Positions 18,456 to 29,272 of a stretch of 64,000 nucleotides of DNA are shown here, piece after piece. The stretch covers positions 851,850-915,849 of the forward strand of contig NZ_CH724141.1 in assembly GCF_000153325.1 (NCBI RefSeq), written 5' to 3'. This stretch comes from Photobacterium sp. SKA34. Its GTDB lineage: Bacteria > Pseudomonadota > Gammaproteobacteria > Enterobacterales > Vibrionaceae. The translations under genes and the position numbers were made by a program. Within the stretch, counting starts at the first letter, position 1; every line of letters begins with the position of its first letter. The notes beneath the pieces were generated by a model that saw only the letters and a list, made by a program, of their open reading frames with translations, ran no database searches and was not told the origin of the DNA.

Positions 18456-18506
18456 AAAAGTAATTAAACAATCATTAATTATTAGTCACTTACACTCATT
18501 TAAATG

Positions 18507-18782
18507 CTAATTAGCTGCCTGTGATTCAATGGCATGATGCTCATCTGCAGACTTTAGCATTTTACGGATAATTGCCGAACATATCAGTGCAACCACAATC
18601 ATTACCACAGCAAGGATTGTCAACAATTGGAAATAGTTACCATATAGGTTTTGTACCACTTGCTGAGTGACTTGTTGTCCTTTTTCTAGTGCCACACTCG
18701 TTGAAACAACGGCACCTAAAATACCACTCAGTGCTTGAGCGATATAAAAAAGGCTCACTGAGAAATTTTCAATAGCTTTAGG
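18507..18782 (-). pseudogene. C-terminal remnant of a POT-family peptide transporter, cut by IS3
   Basis: About 92 codons remain, beginning PKAIENFSVSLFYIAQALSG at the IS border. The pattern (a PK-x-F loop followed by two membrane helices and a short charged tail) matches the last part of proton-dependent di/tripeptide permeases. A nominal TTG start lies in the IS end. The N-terminal part, which should lie to the right, is missing from the other side of the IS, so DNA was lost or rearranged here. Confidence 0.72.
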
Positions 18783-18790
18783 TGTAGTGG

Positions 18791-20004
<1,214 letters not shown>

Positions 20005-20010
20005 CTCTAA

Positions 20011-21699
20011 CTAAGTGACCAAATTCACTATGCCACTACAAGCATCATAACTTGGCGCTTCACCGGTTATGGGGAAGTAATATTCATCAAAGTTATTACC
20101 ATCAATTGTATGGTAGAAATCCAACGTCATATATCGTAATAAATGCGCAGGTAAAGGCTCTGAAAATAGCGTGGTAGTTCCCACCTCACCAGAAGCAAAA
20201 TGACCCGTTGAGTTATGTTGATTATGAACAATCGCCAAATACCTTTGAAAATCTCCAATTTGAGTAAGAAGCCACTCCTCACCATTACTGTCAGCCACAC
20301 TCATGGCTTCAGAAAGACGAGTTTTCACAACGCTTTTAGCCAGTGGTAACGCAGAAGCAAGATTAGTCGTATCAAGACCTGAAACGTTTAATGCTGATGC
20401 AATCAAAGGAGCATGCTTTTCCAGATCAAAGCTGCCAGGGAAAATATAACTATAAAAGCTATTTACATGATTAGCTTGCCATTCACTCTCTAGCGCAGAT
20501 CTAATTAAGCCATCGAGCTTAGCTAATCGAGCAGAATGTACATAGAGATTTGAATTGTTATTACTCTCATACCAACTTGCAATATGCTGTAATGATGAAT
20601 GAGGTGACAATTGTTGCCCAGCAAGATAACTTGATGACCAAGCAGCGCAAGCATTCCCCGAGCCGCACTCTTCCACTATCTCTTTACTTGAATCAAATAA
20701 CCATCGCATTACAAGCGCTCTGTCTGTTTCAGCTTTTTTAAGTATGCGTTGTTTCTCTGAAAAGCTGATAATCTGGCGCTCTAACCAAGCTTCCTCATGT
20801 AAGTTATTCCAACCATTGAGAATTAATTGATCCAAAGATTGAAGAAAGAACCGTTTAATGGCGTCTCTCGTTGGCATCACCATTCGAGAAATAACGTCAT
20901 CTTTTGAGGGATCAAAATGCTTCCTCTCTTCAGGAATCCAAGAATATTGTGTACATCCAACAAAATTCGGATCCCCCGCAAGCATGCCGATACGAGAACA
21001 TGTCTCGTAGCCAGCTTGAATAATAAAATACTTATTATTCCGTTCCCTTTCCGTCGCAGGGCGACCAAAAAGACTACGAGACATCTCATCAATAGCAACC
21101 GCTTCTGCTTGCTGTATAAAGTAACTGTGTGCCTGCTCAACTGATCCAGAGCCAAACAAACGATCAATCGCACTAAGTCCCTCTGCTCGCATATGAGCCT
21201 GAAGCTTTGTGCCTACATCGGCTAATTGCTGGTTCGCGGTTTCAACAATTTTTATCTTGGCATTTAATACCCTTCGATATAGCTGACGCACAGTTAGATG
21301 ATCGAGACCTTCAATGTTGCCATTTATTAAACTCTCTAACTTAGCAATCACTAAATTTAATTGATTTTGCTGGCAATGCTGGAGGTTAGCTAACCTTCTA
21401 TTAGCTTTACGAATAGAAGGAGTTACACTCGGATAAGAATTGTTTAGTTCTTGTTCGGGATACAAAGCTTCCAATGCATCGATTTCTGTTCGACAAGCAT
21501 TCGATAACTCTGAACTAAAGAGCTTTGTCTCACTATCGGTAGTGGCAAGCAGGGTTAGAAAAGATTTATCTAACTCACTTTCCACCGCATTAATTAAAGT
21601 GGTTACTATTTGACTTTGCGCTTTTACCCCCTCTTGATAATAAAGTTGGTATTTAAGCGCAACATCAGTGGCATATCCAATAGCGACTGCTTCCAGCAT
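20011..21699 (-). CDS. Second part of a large secreted protein of unknown function (truncated by IS3)
   Basis: 562 codons from ATG 21699; the last nine (CSGIVNLVT) come from the IS end, so the natural C-terminus is missing from 20040. It lies in the same frame as the gene at 21733-22362, separated only by TAA plus 11 sense codons. The sequence is helical and polar with paired Cys (CRTEID, LQHCQQ, YETCSRIG, FVGCTQY, VEECGSGNAC), as expected for an exported protein. No catalytic motif or family recognised. A toxin or effector is possible but not shown. Confidence 0.6.
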   Translation of the reverse strand: MLEAVAIGYATDVALKYQLYYQEGVKAQSQIVTTLINAVESELDKSFLTLLATTDSETKLFSSELSNACRTEIDALEALYPEQELNNSYPSVTPSIRKANRRLANLQHCQQNQLNLVIAKLESLINGNIEGLDHLTVRQLYRRVLNAKIKIVETANQQLADVGTKLQAHMRAEGLSAIDRLFGSGSVEQAHSYFIQQAEAVAIDEMSRSLFGRPATERERNNKYFIIQAGYETCSRIGMLAGDPNFVGCTQYSWIPEERKHFDPSKDDVISRMVMPTRDAIKRFFLQSLDQLILNGWNNLHEEAWLERQIISFSEKQRILKKAETDRALVMRWLFDSSKEIVEECGSGNACAAWSSSYLAGQQLSPHSSLQHIASWYESNNNSNLYVHSARLAKLDGLIRSALESEWQANHVNSFYSYIFPGSFDLEKHAPLIASALNVSGLDTTNLASALPLAKSVVKTRLSEAMSVADSNGEEWLLTQIGDFQRYLAIVHNQHNSTGHFASGEVGTTTLFSEPLPAHLLRYMTLDFYHTIDGNNFDEYYFPITGEAPSYDACSGIVNLVT

Positions 21700-21732
21700 G
21701 CTTTGCTGACCGGATGATAAATCAGCCCAGTG

Positions 21733-22362
21733 TTATTTATCTTTTTTATCTTGCTGAGAAATAATATCTTCATGAACGGTATAACTATAATGATCACCAG
21801 CAGCCACACGGTTCCAACGAGCGGTTAAAATCATTCGATCTATTTCACGCTCAGGGATCTTTAATACACCAAACCAATCGATAAGCCCCATCACACTTAC
21901 AAATCGGTCGTAAGATGTTTTTGTTTCATCATCAAAAGTTTGGGCTACATCATTCGCCCATAAACCAATAGCAACGGTATCACCTACAGGCCCCAACACC
22001 TCAAATACGCCACTGAGAGCGCCAAGAGTTGAGCGCCCTAATGTCGAGAGTAGACTTGCCGTTTCTTCAGCGCCAAGCAACGTAGCACCAGCCGGCCCAG
22101 ATTCAAGTAGTAAAGACGTCTCAGGAAAAACGTCCTGAGTTTCAATAAGAGAAGGACGCACATCAGTAGAATGATCAGGGACAGATAGAAATAAGTCATC
22201 AGGTGTTAAATTCTCACTGAAACCACGATAGTTAGACTTACGAAGTTCATGAAAAACATCCCTTTCTAATACATTATATTCTTCACCTATATTGCAAACT
22301 TCAAATGCATTAATACAGGGAGAAATAAAGGCATAAGCGAGCGCCCACTTTTTTAATTTCAT
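21733..22362 (-). CDS. N-terminal part of a large secreted protein of unknown function
   Basis: Taken from ATG 22362, which begins a signal peptide (MKLKKWALAYAFISPCINAF); frames further upstream add an implausible leader. About 209 aa to TAA at 21735-21733. It includes a hydrophobic, Gly-rich stretch (GALSGVFEVLGPVGDTVAIG) able to cross or insert in a membrane, then GLIDWFGVLKIPERE. The frame continues after the TAA into the 562-codon ORF: 774 codons in all from 22362 to the IS border. I read this as one gene with a nonsense mutation, although restart at ATG 21699 is possible. Function unknown. Confidence 0.6.
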   Translation of the reverse strand: MKLKKWALAYAFISPCINAFEVCNIGEEYNVLERDVFHELRKSNYRGFSENLTPDDLFLSVPDHSTDVRPSLIETQDVFPETSLLLESGPAGATLLGAEETASLLSTLGRSTLGALSGVFEVLGPVGDTVAIGLWANDVAQTFDDETKTSYDRFVSVMGLIDWFGVLKIPEREIDRMILTARWNRVAAGDHYSYTVHEDIISQQDKKDK

Positions 22363-23004
22363 ATTAATTACCATGAATAAATTGGCGTTATTCACTATTA
22401 AAAGAAACAACATATCCTCAGTAGCCAATAAGCATCTGATAATTTGATAGTGTTTGGTATTTCAACCATAAATTTAAAAAATAAAAATTCAACTTAATAG
22501 TGAAAAGGAGTTTTAAGACTGGATGTCAGAATTTCATATAACAATATACAACATATTATTTATAATCTTCCATTCTTAAAAAATATGAAACCATTCTATA
22601 CATGTATAAAAAAATAGACAATGAACAATGCATTATTTTGCATCTAAAATAATTATTTCATAAGTAACCATACAATAAATGTAATTATTTATAAGTGGAA
22701 TAAAAAATTTATATAAACAATACTAAGTTAATTATTATTTATAAATTCAAATGAGCATTATTAGCAATTGCTCCAATATTATTGTCATAATTAGAATAAA
22801 TACTCATTCATAATTTCTTTTAATTATAATTAAATTAAACTATATTATTTAACATTATTTAACCAATGGATAAGATGAAAGAATAACATTTAGCAATAGT
22901 TATATTTTTAGATATTTAAAGAACACCATTTATAACTACCAAAATAAGAGTTAATTAATGAATAAATTAGTTAACTCTATTTAAAAGTTATTATCTATGA
23001 CAAA
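22363..23004. other. Very AT-rich gap, no gene seen
   Basis: About 640 bp, dominated by A/T runs, between the secreted-protein gene and the SnoaL-like gene. Probably holds the promoter of the leftward gene. No ORF, hairpin or motif that I can support. Confidence 0.6.
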
Positions 23005-23409
23005 TCATCGTTCAGATATTGGCGTTTCGTGTAAGTACAACCAACGCAGTTGTTCATTTGATGTATCAATTATTACCGTTGAAATTCGTCTTTTATACAG
23101 GTGACACTCGTGGTGGCTTTCACAATAGCGAATCGTAACAATCCCGTTATCATCAAAAATAGGAACAACATCTTCAATTATTATTTCTAGTTTAGGTCGC
23201 TTTCCAAGAGAACTGGTGAACAATTGTTTTACTTCAGGGAGTCCAATTACCCTCCCTTGCTGAGTAACCATTGTAAACTCTTGATCAAAAGAAGAAATTA
23301 GTTCCCCCATCACATCAAGTCCTTTTCCATTTCTATCCGTAAAAACTTGCTGTATCCATTTATGAAGCGTGTGTATATTTTCTGATGCAAGCATGATTGC
23401 TTTATTCAT
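23005..23409 (-). CDS. SnoaL-like / NTF2-fold protein
   Basis: 134 aa with the alternating helix-sheet pattern of the SnoaL/DUF4440 fold: N-terminal helices (NIHTLHKWIQQVF), a loop with FDQEFTMVTQQGRVIGLPEVKQLF (acid site then substrate tunnel helix), and C-terminal strands (ISTVIIDTSNEQLRWLYLHET). These are small enzymes or binding proteins; the substrate is unknown. Start overlaps the MFS stop (ATGA), so it is co-translated with the transporter. Confidence 0.7.
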   Translation of the reverse strand: MNKAIMLASENIHTLHKWIQQVFTDRNGKGLDVMGELISSFDQEFTMVTQQGRVIGLPEVKQLFTSSLGKRPKLEIIIEDVVPIFDDNGIVTIRYCESHHECHLYKRRISTVIIDTSNEQLRWLYLHETPISER

Positions 23410-24770
23410 AGTGTTACCTTTTGTCTTTTTACAATAAATATAAGTGTTAAAATACCAATTAAAACAGCGATCAAATATGTAAGATGGTAAGCATCAATAC
23501 TTTTAAAATGTGCACTCATACAAAACAAATTAAATAACATAGTAAAAAAAGCATCACCTACACAGAATGAAATCTGTCGGTTAATATTCCAAATAACACT
23601 ACCTTTAAGCATCTGATGTTCATCAAAGTCCATCAATGCTGTGGTCTGAGCACAGTTTGCCCCTAAACCACCACCCAACCCCATTAATATGTATGCCAAC
23701 ATGATTACATATATTGGTGATCCTAAATGGACCCACAATAAAGTCGCAACACCAGCAGTATGTATAAGTAAACTAATAACAAACAGTTTTTTAGGCCCAA
23801 TATGATTGTAAGTTTTTCCACAAGCTATAATGGCAATAAATGCACCAATACCGTACAAAATCATAAACATACCAGTCTTATCTGCACTAAAATGTAAAAC
23901 GCCTTGTAAAAAGAAAATATTAAGTAGATTAATGCCGGTAAATACGCCTGGAATGGCGTAATAAATAATAATCGATAATGTCAGGTTATTATTTTTGAAT
24001 AAACTTAAATTAATTATTGGATTGTGGTGGTTTTTATCATGTTCGATATAAATACCCACCAATATTAAAGCAGCAACAATAGCAAACGTTCCAATGACTT
24101 CTGCTTTTATCCCATATTGGCTATTCGAATAAATTGACATACCAACTAATAATGCAATCAAAGCAGTACTGACTAGAAATAGTCCCTTAATATCAGGTCG
24201 CTCACTGTCTGCTTTATTATCATTATGAACCCAATACCATGCCAGTATAGATACGATGATTGAGAGTGGCGCACTGCTGAAAAACACCCAATGCCAAGAT
24301 AAATGTTCAACGATCAGCCCCCCTATCGTAGGTGATATGGCCGGCGCAATTAATGCGACCATCATAATAAAAGTTGATACCTTAGCCCGTTGTTTTTGTT
24401 GGAAAAGACTAAATGTTAATGACTGACCGACTGGAATCATTAACCCTCCTCCAACACCTTGTATAAATCGCCAACCTATCAATTGATATAAACTCGTTGA
24501 TAAACCACAGAAAAATACTGAGCATCCAAACAAGGCCATAGAAAAACTTAAAACGTTTCTAGAACTATATCGACTGGCTAACCAAGTACTCATAGGAATA
24601 ACTAACGTCATTCCGAGAATGTACGAATTTGCAACCCATGCGACATTTGCAGTACCAGTATTGAAGGTATTCGCAATTGAGGGAAGCGCAATAGCTGACA
24701 TAAAAATATTGATACAGTCGAGGAAAAAGCCAATTAAAAAAACTGATGCTATTTTGTAGCGATAACTCAC
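23406..24770 (-). CDS. MFS drug-efflux transporter (DHA2, EmrB/QacA type)
   Basis: 454 aa, about 14 hydrophobic segments. Motifs: LDCINIFMSAIALPSIA in TM1 (motif D1-like), WVANSYILGM, the RFIQGVGGGLMIPVGQ stretch and APAISPTIGGLIVEHLSWHWVFF, which is the antiporter motif C region of the DHA2 family. Likely exports a toxic compound with proton antiport. In operon with the SnoaL-like gene; a divergent LysR regulator starts 114 bp upstream. Confidence 0.87.
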   Translation of the reverse strand: MSYRYKIASVFLIGFFLDCINIFMSAIALPSIANTFNTGTANVAWVANSYILGMTLVIPMSTWLASRYSSRNVLSFSMALFGCSVFFCGLSTSLYQLIGWRFIQGVGGGLMIPVGQSLTFSLFQQKQRAKVSTFIMMVALIAPAISPTIGGLIVEHLSWHWVFFSSAPLSIIVSILAWYWVHNDNKADSERPDIKGLFLVSTALIALLVGMSIYSNSQYGIKAEVIGTFAIVAALILVGIYIEHDKNHHNPIINLSLFKNNNLTLSIIIYYAIPGVFTGINLLNIFFLQGVLHFSADKTGMFMILYGIGAFIAIIACGKTYNHIGPKKLFVISLLIHTAGVATLLWVHLGSPIYVIMLAYILMGLGGGLGANCAQTTALMDFDEHQMLKGSVIWNINRQISFCVGDAFFTMLFNLFCMSAHFKSIDAYHLTYLIAVLIGILTLIFIVKRQKVTL

Positions 24771-24884
24771 ATCGATACCTTTCTTCTTGAAGTTATGTAT
24801 ACCAATAGATTAAATAACTCACTAAATGTAATAAATAGCCTAAAATTCACAACATTAGTGATTTATTTCGAACAATGAGGTGGT

Positions 24885-25790
24885 ATGGATCTGCTTAAAT
24901 CAATAGAAACTTTTCAGCTAGTTGTTGAACATAAAAGCTTTTCAGGAGCAGCCCATGCTATGAATTTGGTTCCATCTGCTGTTAGTCGACAGGTTAGTGA
25001 ATTAGAAAAATGGTTAGGTGTACGTTTGTTACAACGAACAACGCGCAGTATAGGTTTAACCACTGAAGGGCGAGCATACTTAGCAAAAATGGCGTTGATA
25101 AGTCAAAACGTTGAAGAATTAAAAGGCGTGACACCAGCAACAGCAACACTTAAAGGAGAATTACGGATAACAGCACCGTTGATTCTTGGTAAGTATATTT
25201 TACCGCCCATATTATCACTGTTCAGAAAACAACATCCAGAGGTGAAACTTTCCCTTTTTCTAACGAACAGAAATGTAAACCTGATCGAAGAAGGTTATGA
25301 CTTAGCGCTTCGAGTTGGTGAATTAGTTGATTCAGAGTTAATTGCACGCTCATTGGGGGAATACAAAATAAAAACCGTTGCCACTCCAAATTATATTCAA
25401 TGCAATGGCGAGGTACTTATACCTCAAGATCTTAAGCAACATACATGTTTGATTAATAGCGCTAGACAAACACCAAGGCGCTGGACTTATCAGATGAACG
25501 ACAAAGTCATTCAAATAAAAGTAAATGGTGAAATAGAGTCGAATGATTCTGACGTTTTACGAGAGTTCTGTTTACAAGATCAAGGGATACTTCAGTTACC
25601 AGATTTCCAAACAAACCATCTAGTTAAAAAGGGAAAGTTGATTGAAATACTTTCACAATATAGTCCACCGCCACAACAGATCTCTCTACTATTTACACGT
25701 AATAGACTCATGGGGCCTGCACAACGATCTTTGATTGATTTTTTAGTAAGCCAATTTGATAAGAGTCCTATTGAAGAACCAATCCGATAA
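24885..25790 (+). CDS. LysR-family regulator (CrgA/AaeR-like)
   Basis: 301 aa. HTH at residues about 5-65 (SFSGAAHAMNLVPSAVSRQVSELEKWLGVRLLQRTTR) and a C-terminal effector domain of the PBP2_CrgA type (LKGELRITAPLILGK). Divergent from the MFS/SnoaL operon and probably its regulator. Confidence 0.85.
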   Translation: MDLLKSIETFQLVVEHKSFSGAAHAMNLVPSAVSRQVSELEKWLGVRLLQRTTRSIGLTTEGRAYLAKMALISQNVEELKGVTPATATLKGELRITAPLILGKYILPPILSLFRKQHPEVKLSLFLTNRNVNLIEEGYDLALRVGELVDSELIARSLGEYKIKTVATPNYIQCNGEVLIPQDLKQHTCLINSARQTPRRWTYQMNDKVIQIKVNGEIESNDSDVLREFCLQDQGILQLPDFQTNHLVKKGKLIEILSQYSPPPQQISLLFTRNRLMGPAQRSLIDFLVSQFDKSPIEEPIR

Positions 25791-25898
25791 TGCTCGTAAC
25801 TAAAGTGACAGCACTATCTTGCAAAAATTATTGTCGATGTCGCGCCTTATTTAAAAATATTGATAAGTGAATATTGCGAATATTTACAATAGTTTAAA

Positions 25899-26792
25899 TT
25901 AATTATCTTGAAAATGCTTCATAACAAAATCAATCAGTAGGCGTACTCTCATAGGAATATGTTCTCGGTCGCGATAGAGCATAAACATTGTTCGAGCTTC
26001 ACTGCTCCATGCTGGTAGAACGCGCTTTATTTCACCGTTTGCTATCATGGGATACGCTAAGTAACTTGGAACGTAGCCTATACCTATTCCTGTTTTGATG
26101 GCTTCAAGCATCATAAAACCTTCGTCGACCTCAAGCCTTACGTTCTCTTTAGGAGAATAATCATATTTTTCACCACTCTCATGATTAATCATTTCCCATA
26201 CTCTAATAGGACGACAAATGATCAGTGGATGATCGTGTAATTCCTCTGGATTCGATAATGTAGAAACATCGTAATCAGGATGAGAACAGAATATAAAGTG
26301 GATATCTTTTATCGGCTTAGCAATCCAATCTTCATCTGAAAGGGTTCCAACCCTAAATGCCATATCAATACCTTCAGCCTCGACATCAATGTTGGCACCA
26401 GAAAAATTCAGTTCCAGCTGAATTTCAGGGTATTGAATTAAAAAGTCATAAAATATTTTTCTCAGGTATTTTGAGCCAGCATTAATGGGTGCAGAAATAC
26501 GAATTTTACCTTGGGGATAATATTTATCTCGATGGAGTTCTTGATCAATATCGTGCAATTCATCAAACAAAATGGCTGAACGCTGAAAATACTGCTCACC
26601 AGTACTGGTCAACGTTACTCGATGCGCATCTCTATTTAGTAATCGAAGCTGTAGATCGTCCTCTAACTGACGAATACGACGACTTAACGTCGATAGTGGC
26701 ATACCTAACGAGGTTGCTGCAGCTTTGAAACTACCATGACGTGCTACTACACAAAAACAACGTAGATCATCTAACGAATATCTAGATTTCAT
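25899..26792 (-). CDS. LysR-family regulator
   Basis: 297 aa. HTH near the N-terminus (SFKAAATSLGMPLSTLSRRIRQLE) and PBP2-like effector domain (GKIRISAPINAGSKYLRKIF). Start lies 93 bp from the divergent DMT transporter gene, the arrangement of a regulator and its target. Effector unknown. Confidence 0.85.
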   Translation of the reverse strand: MKSRYSLDDLRCFCVVARHGSFKAAATSLGMPLSTLSRRIRQLEDDLQLRLLNRDAHRVTLTSTGEQYFQRSAILFDELHDIDQELHRDKYYPQGKIRISAPINAGSKYLRKIFYDFLIQYPEIQLELNFSGANIDVEAEGIDMAFRVGTLSDEDWIAKPIKDIHFIFCSHPDYDVSTLSNPEELHDHPLIICRPIRVWEMINHESGEKYDYSPKENVRLEVDEGFMMLEAIKTGIGIGYVPSYLAYPMIANGEIKRVLPAWSSEARTMFMLYRDREHIPMRVRLLIDFVMKHFQDN

Positions 26793-26885
26793 TATTGGTA
26801 TTTACTGTCCTAATTTTGCTTATTTATCCAATTATTGAAATCTATACACTAGCTACAACATTTAAACAAACAAAAAGGTGTAACG

Positions 26886-27815
26886 ATGAAAGCAACTTCA
26901 CCTATAAAACCCATCATACTTATTGTTATATGCACTTTCTTTTGGGGCAGTAGTCTTCCTATGGGTAAAGAGGCCCTAGGCGAAATGCAACCACTCTCTA
27001 TCGTTTTCTGGCGCTTCTTTATCGCTGCTTTAGGCTTGGCTGCTTACCTTTTATTAACACATATACGTATGCCGAACTTGGATATAAAAAAATGGCTTTG
27101 GATCATAATTGTTAGTGCTATCGGAATAGGTGGACTCAATTTTTGTGTTTTCACAGGATTAACATTAACAAATGCTGCGAATGGCTCTCTCATTATGGCG
27201 CTTAGCCCTCTATTCACTTCGCTCATTGTTTGTATTGTTTCACGCACACTCCCTTCTCGTGCGCAATTTCTAAGCCTATTTATCAGCTTATTTGGTGTAT
27301 TAATTGTTTTAACAAATGGACACCTCGATAGGCTTTTATCTATGAGCTTTAATCATGGTGATAAACTCATCTTTATCGGTATGTTGGCATGGAGTATGTA
27401 CACCTATGTTAGTGGCGGTATTAATCGCTGGATACCAGTACTCCCTTATACTTTTATTGGTATGTCAACAGGGACAATAGTGATTGGTGCTATGTGCGCT
27501 ACTTCAGCAGGGCCAAACCCATTTATTGAATTATGGGGCAGCTCAGCAACAGGCATCTTTGAGGTATTATACATTGGCTTATTTGGTACTTTTGCCGGAT
27601 ACCTAATGTGGTTAAATGGTATTAGTAAGCTTGGGCCAGCAAAAGCAGTACTCTTTTTTAATTTAGTGCCTATTTTTTCGGTAATAACCGCGTCTTTACT
27701 GGGTCAGAAAGTCACTGAATTACAAGTTGTTGGTATAATTGTTGTTATAACAGGCCTACTCCTACCTCGACTTCCACAGTTCAAAAAACAACCTAATATG
27801 TGTACTAAGTCTTAA
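26886..27815 (+). CDS. DMT-superfamily (EamA) transporter
   Basis: 309 aa, ten predicted membrane helices in two EamA repeats. Begins with the EamA-like FFWGSSLPMGKEAL; second repeat contains AWSMYTYVSGGINRW and ends FFNLVPIFSVITASLLGQ. AAAGGTG lies before the ATG. Exports metabolites or amino acids in this family; substrate not readable. Probably controlled by the divergent LysR protein. Confidence 0.85.
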   Translation: MKATSPIKPIILIVICTFFWGSSLPMGKEALGEMQPLSIVFWRFFIAALGLAAYLLLTHIRMPNLDIKKWLWIIIVSAIGIGGLNFCVFTGLTLTNAANGSLIMALSPLFTSLIVCIVSRTLPSRAQFLSLFISLFGVLIVLTNGHLDRLLSMSFNHGDKLIFIGMLAWSMYTYVSGGINRWIPVLPYTFIGMSTGTIVIGAMCATSAGPNPFIELWGSSATGIFEVLYIGLFGTFAGYLMWLNGISKLGPAKAVLFFNLVPIFSVITASLLGQKVTELQVVGIIVVITGLLLPRLPQFKKQPNMCTKS

Positions 27816-27840
27816 CTAGTGCATACTCATTAAATAAAAA

Positions 27841-27885
27841 AGAGTCGCTAAGTAAGATTTAAAATAAAACTAACTTGGCGACTCT
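27841..27885. terminator. Bidirectional terminator
   Basis: AGAGTCGC...GCGACTCT with further pairing (CTAAGT / ACTTGG region), between the convergent DMT gene and the 431-aa gene. Confidence 0.7.
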
Positions 27886-27957
27886 CTTTAGACTCTTGAA
27901 AGACTCACGATTCTGAATGCCTTATTAACCTCGTAATAGGTTCTCAACTTCTAAGTC

Positions 27958-29253
27958 TCAGTTATTTTTTGCAACCTCCACCCAACGAGGATTTACCTCA
28001 TTAGTAGACCGGAATGATTTTGTGATAGTACTTCTATTTGATTGCTTTATTTCAATTTTAATCAGTAAGTCTCTATTATCATGTATTACTGAACGCTGGC
28101 TTTCCCCTTCTTGGTTCAGAACTCTAAAATGTTTCGCTTTGCGATATTTTTCCAAGCAATTGAGAGATAGGTGAGTTTCGGTATACATGGAAACTGCAGC
28201 TCTGTTAGCTTTCTTTTTAAAGACAATGCTATCTGTTCGCTGCAAACACAATTTAGATGGCTCAAAAGAGCTCATACCTTCAATATGATAAGACTGTGCA
28301 CGCGTTTTGCGTTTTCCCACTGCTCGACGATGTTTTGCACGAATCAGTTTATACCTTTGGTAAAAGTTAAACTTTTTAAGTTGCTTTTTGATCTTCGTTT
28401 TAAGTAACTCCTTAGCAACATCACGGCCGCCATAGAGCAAGCAAATCAGTAAAAGAATACTTAATGTTAAATGATCACTTAACTTCATCAAGTGATCCTT
28501 GAACGTCAATACTACTGACATCGCGAGCATACTACTTAACGCTATGGTCAATAAATGGTTTAGCGAAGCGTTACGATGAGATTGCAAATATTCATGCTGG
28601 CAAACCGACCAATTAGAAGCAAACTCCTCGATCTCATCGTGATAACCCGAACCATGATATGCCTTCTTTCTTTGTTCAATCGGACGCCAACCAGAAATAC
28701 GATTACGTTCAATTAACAACCGGTCAAGACACGGCAAAACAAGCTGTAATGCTGATTCGGCACCACTCTCTTTTAACCTTTCGTAAAGTTTTAAGATCTC
28801 TTGGCACGCGATGACCAATAAGCGCTTTTGCAATAAACGAGCAGGTTCACAACGCACAAAGAGCAGTGCAAATTGGTGATTAATATGTTCAACCTGCCAA
28901 CATAGTGATGCTGCATTTGGGTAATGTTGCTCACAAGAAACCGATAAACATGAAGCTCGGACTGCCCTATGAAAAGTATTTAGCCATTCTAATAGTTGAT
29001 ATTCTATCTCAGAGCACCATTGACTAATCTCCATTGCAATCGTCTTTAAGTTAGCTTCTACTTCAAGCAAGCCGTCAGCACTATGATAGATATGTATCGT
29101 ACGATATAGATCTTTTTTAATGCCCTCTTCAAAGTCATTGCTTGAATAACGCTGGCCATCCATATAAATCTTAATATCAACAGACCCAGACGCTCCATTC
29201 TCTAACATCTGGGAGACCACCAGCGCATTATTTTTTTTCCATTCAATATTCAT
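27958..29253 (-). CDS. Unknown 431-aa protein with two membrane segments, linked to mgtE
   Basis: Not recognised. The first ~230 residues are soluble and rich in Cys, Leu and His (EIEYQLLEWLNTFHRAV, LLVIACQEILKLYERL); then two membrane segments (about 233-250 and 262-280) joined by a short loop; then a very basic stretch (KTKIKKQLKKFNFYQRY, KHRRAVGKRKTRAQ) and a C-terminal strand-rich tail. It starts 19 bp after mgtE in the same operon, so a role in magnesium or envelope homeostasis is possible (inference from position only). Confidence 0.65.
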   Translation of the reverse strand: MNIEWKKNNALVVSQMLENGASGSVDIKIYMDGQRYSSNDFEEGIKKDLYRTIHIYHSADGLLEVEANLKTIAMEISQWCSEIEYQLLEWLNTFHRAVRASCLSVSCEQHYPNAASLCWQVEHINHQFALLFVRCEPARLLQKRLLVIACQEILKLYERLKESGAESALQLVLPCLDRLLIERNRISGWRPIEQRKKAYHGSGYHDEIEEFASNWSVCQHEYLQSHRNASLNHLLTIALSSMLAMSVVLTFKDHLMKLSDHLTLSILLLICLLYGGRDVAKELLKTKIKKQLKKFNFYQRYKLIRAKHRRAVGKRKTRAQSYHIEGMSSFEPSKLCLQRTDSIVFKKKANRAAVSMYTETHLSLNCLEKYRKAKHFRVLNQEGESQRSVIHDNRDLLIKIEIKQSNRSTITKSFRSTNEVNPRWVEVAKNN

Positions 29254-29272
29254 GTTTACCCCTAATGTCTTT

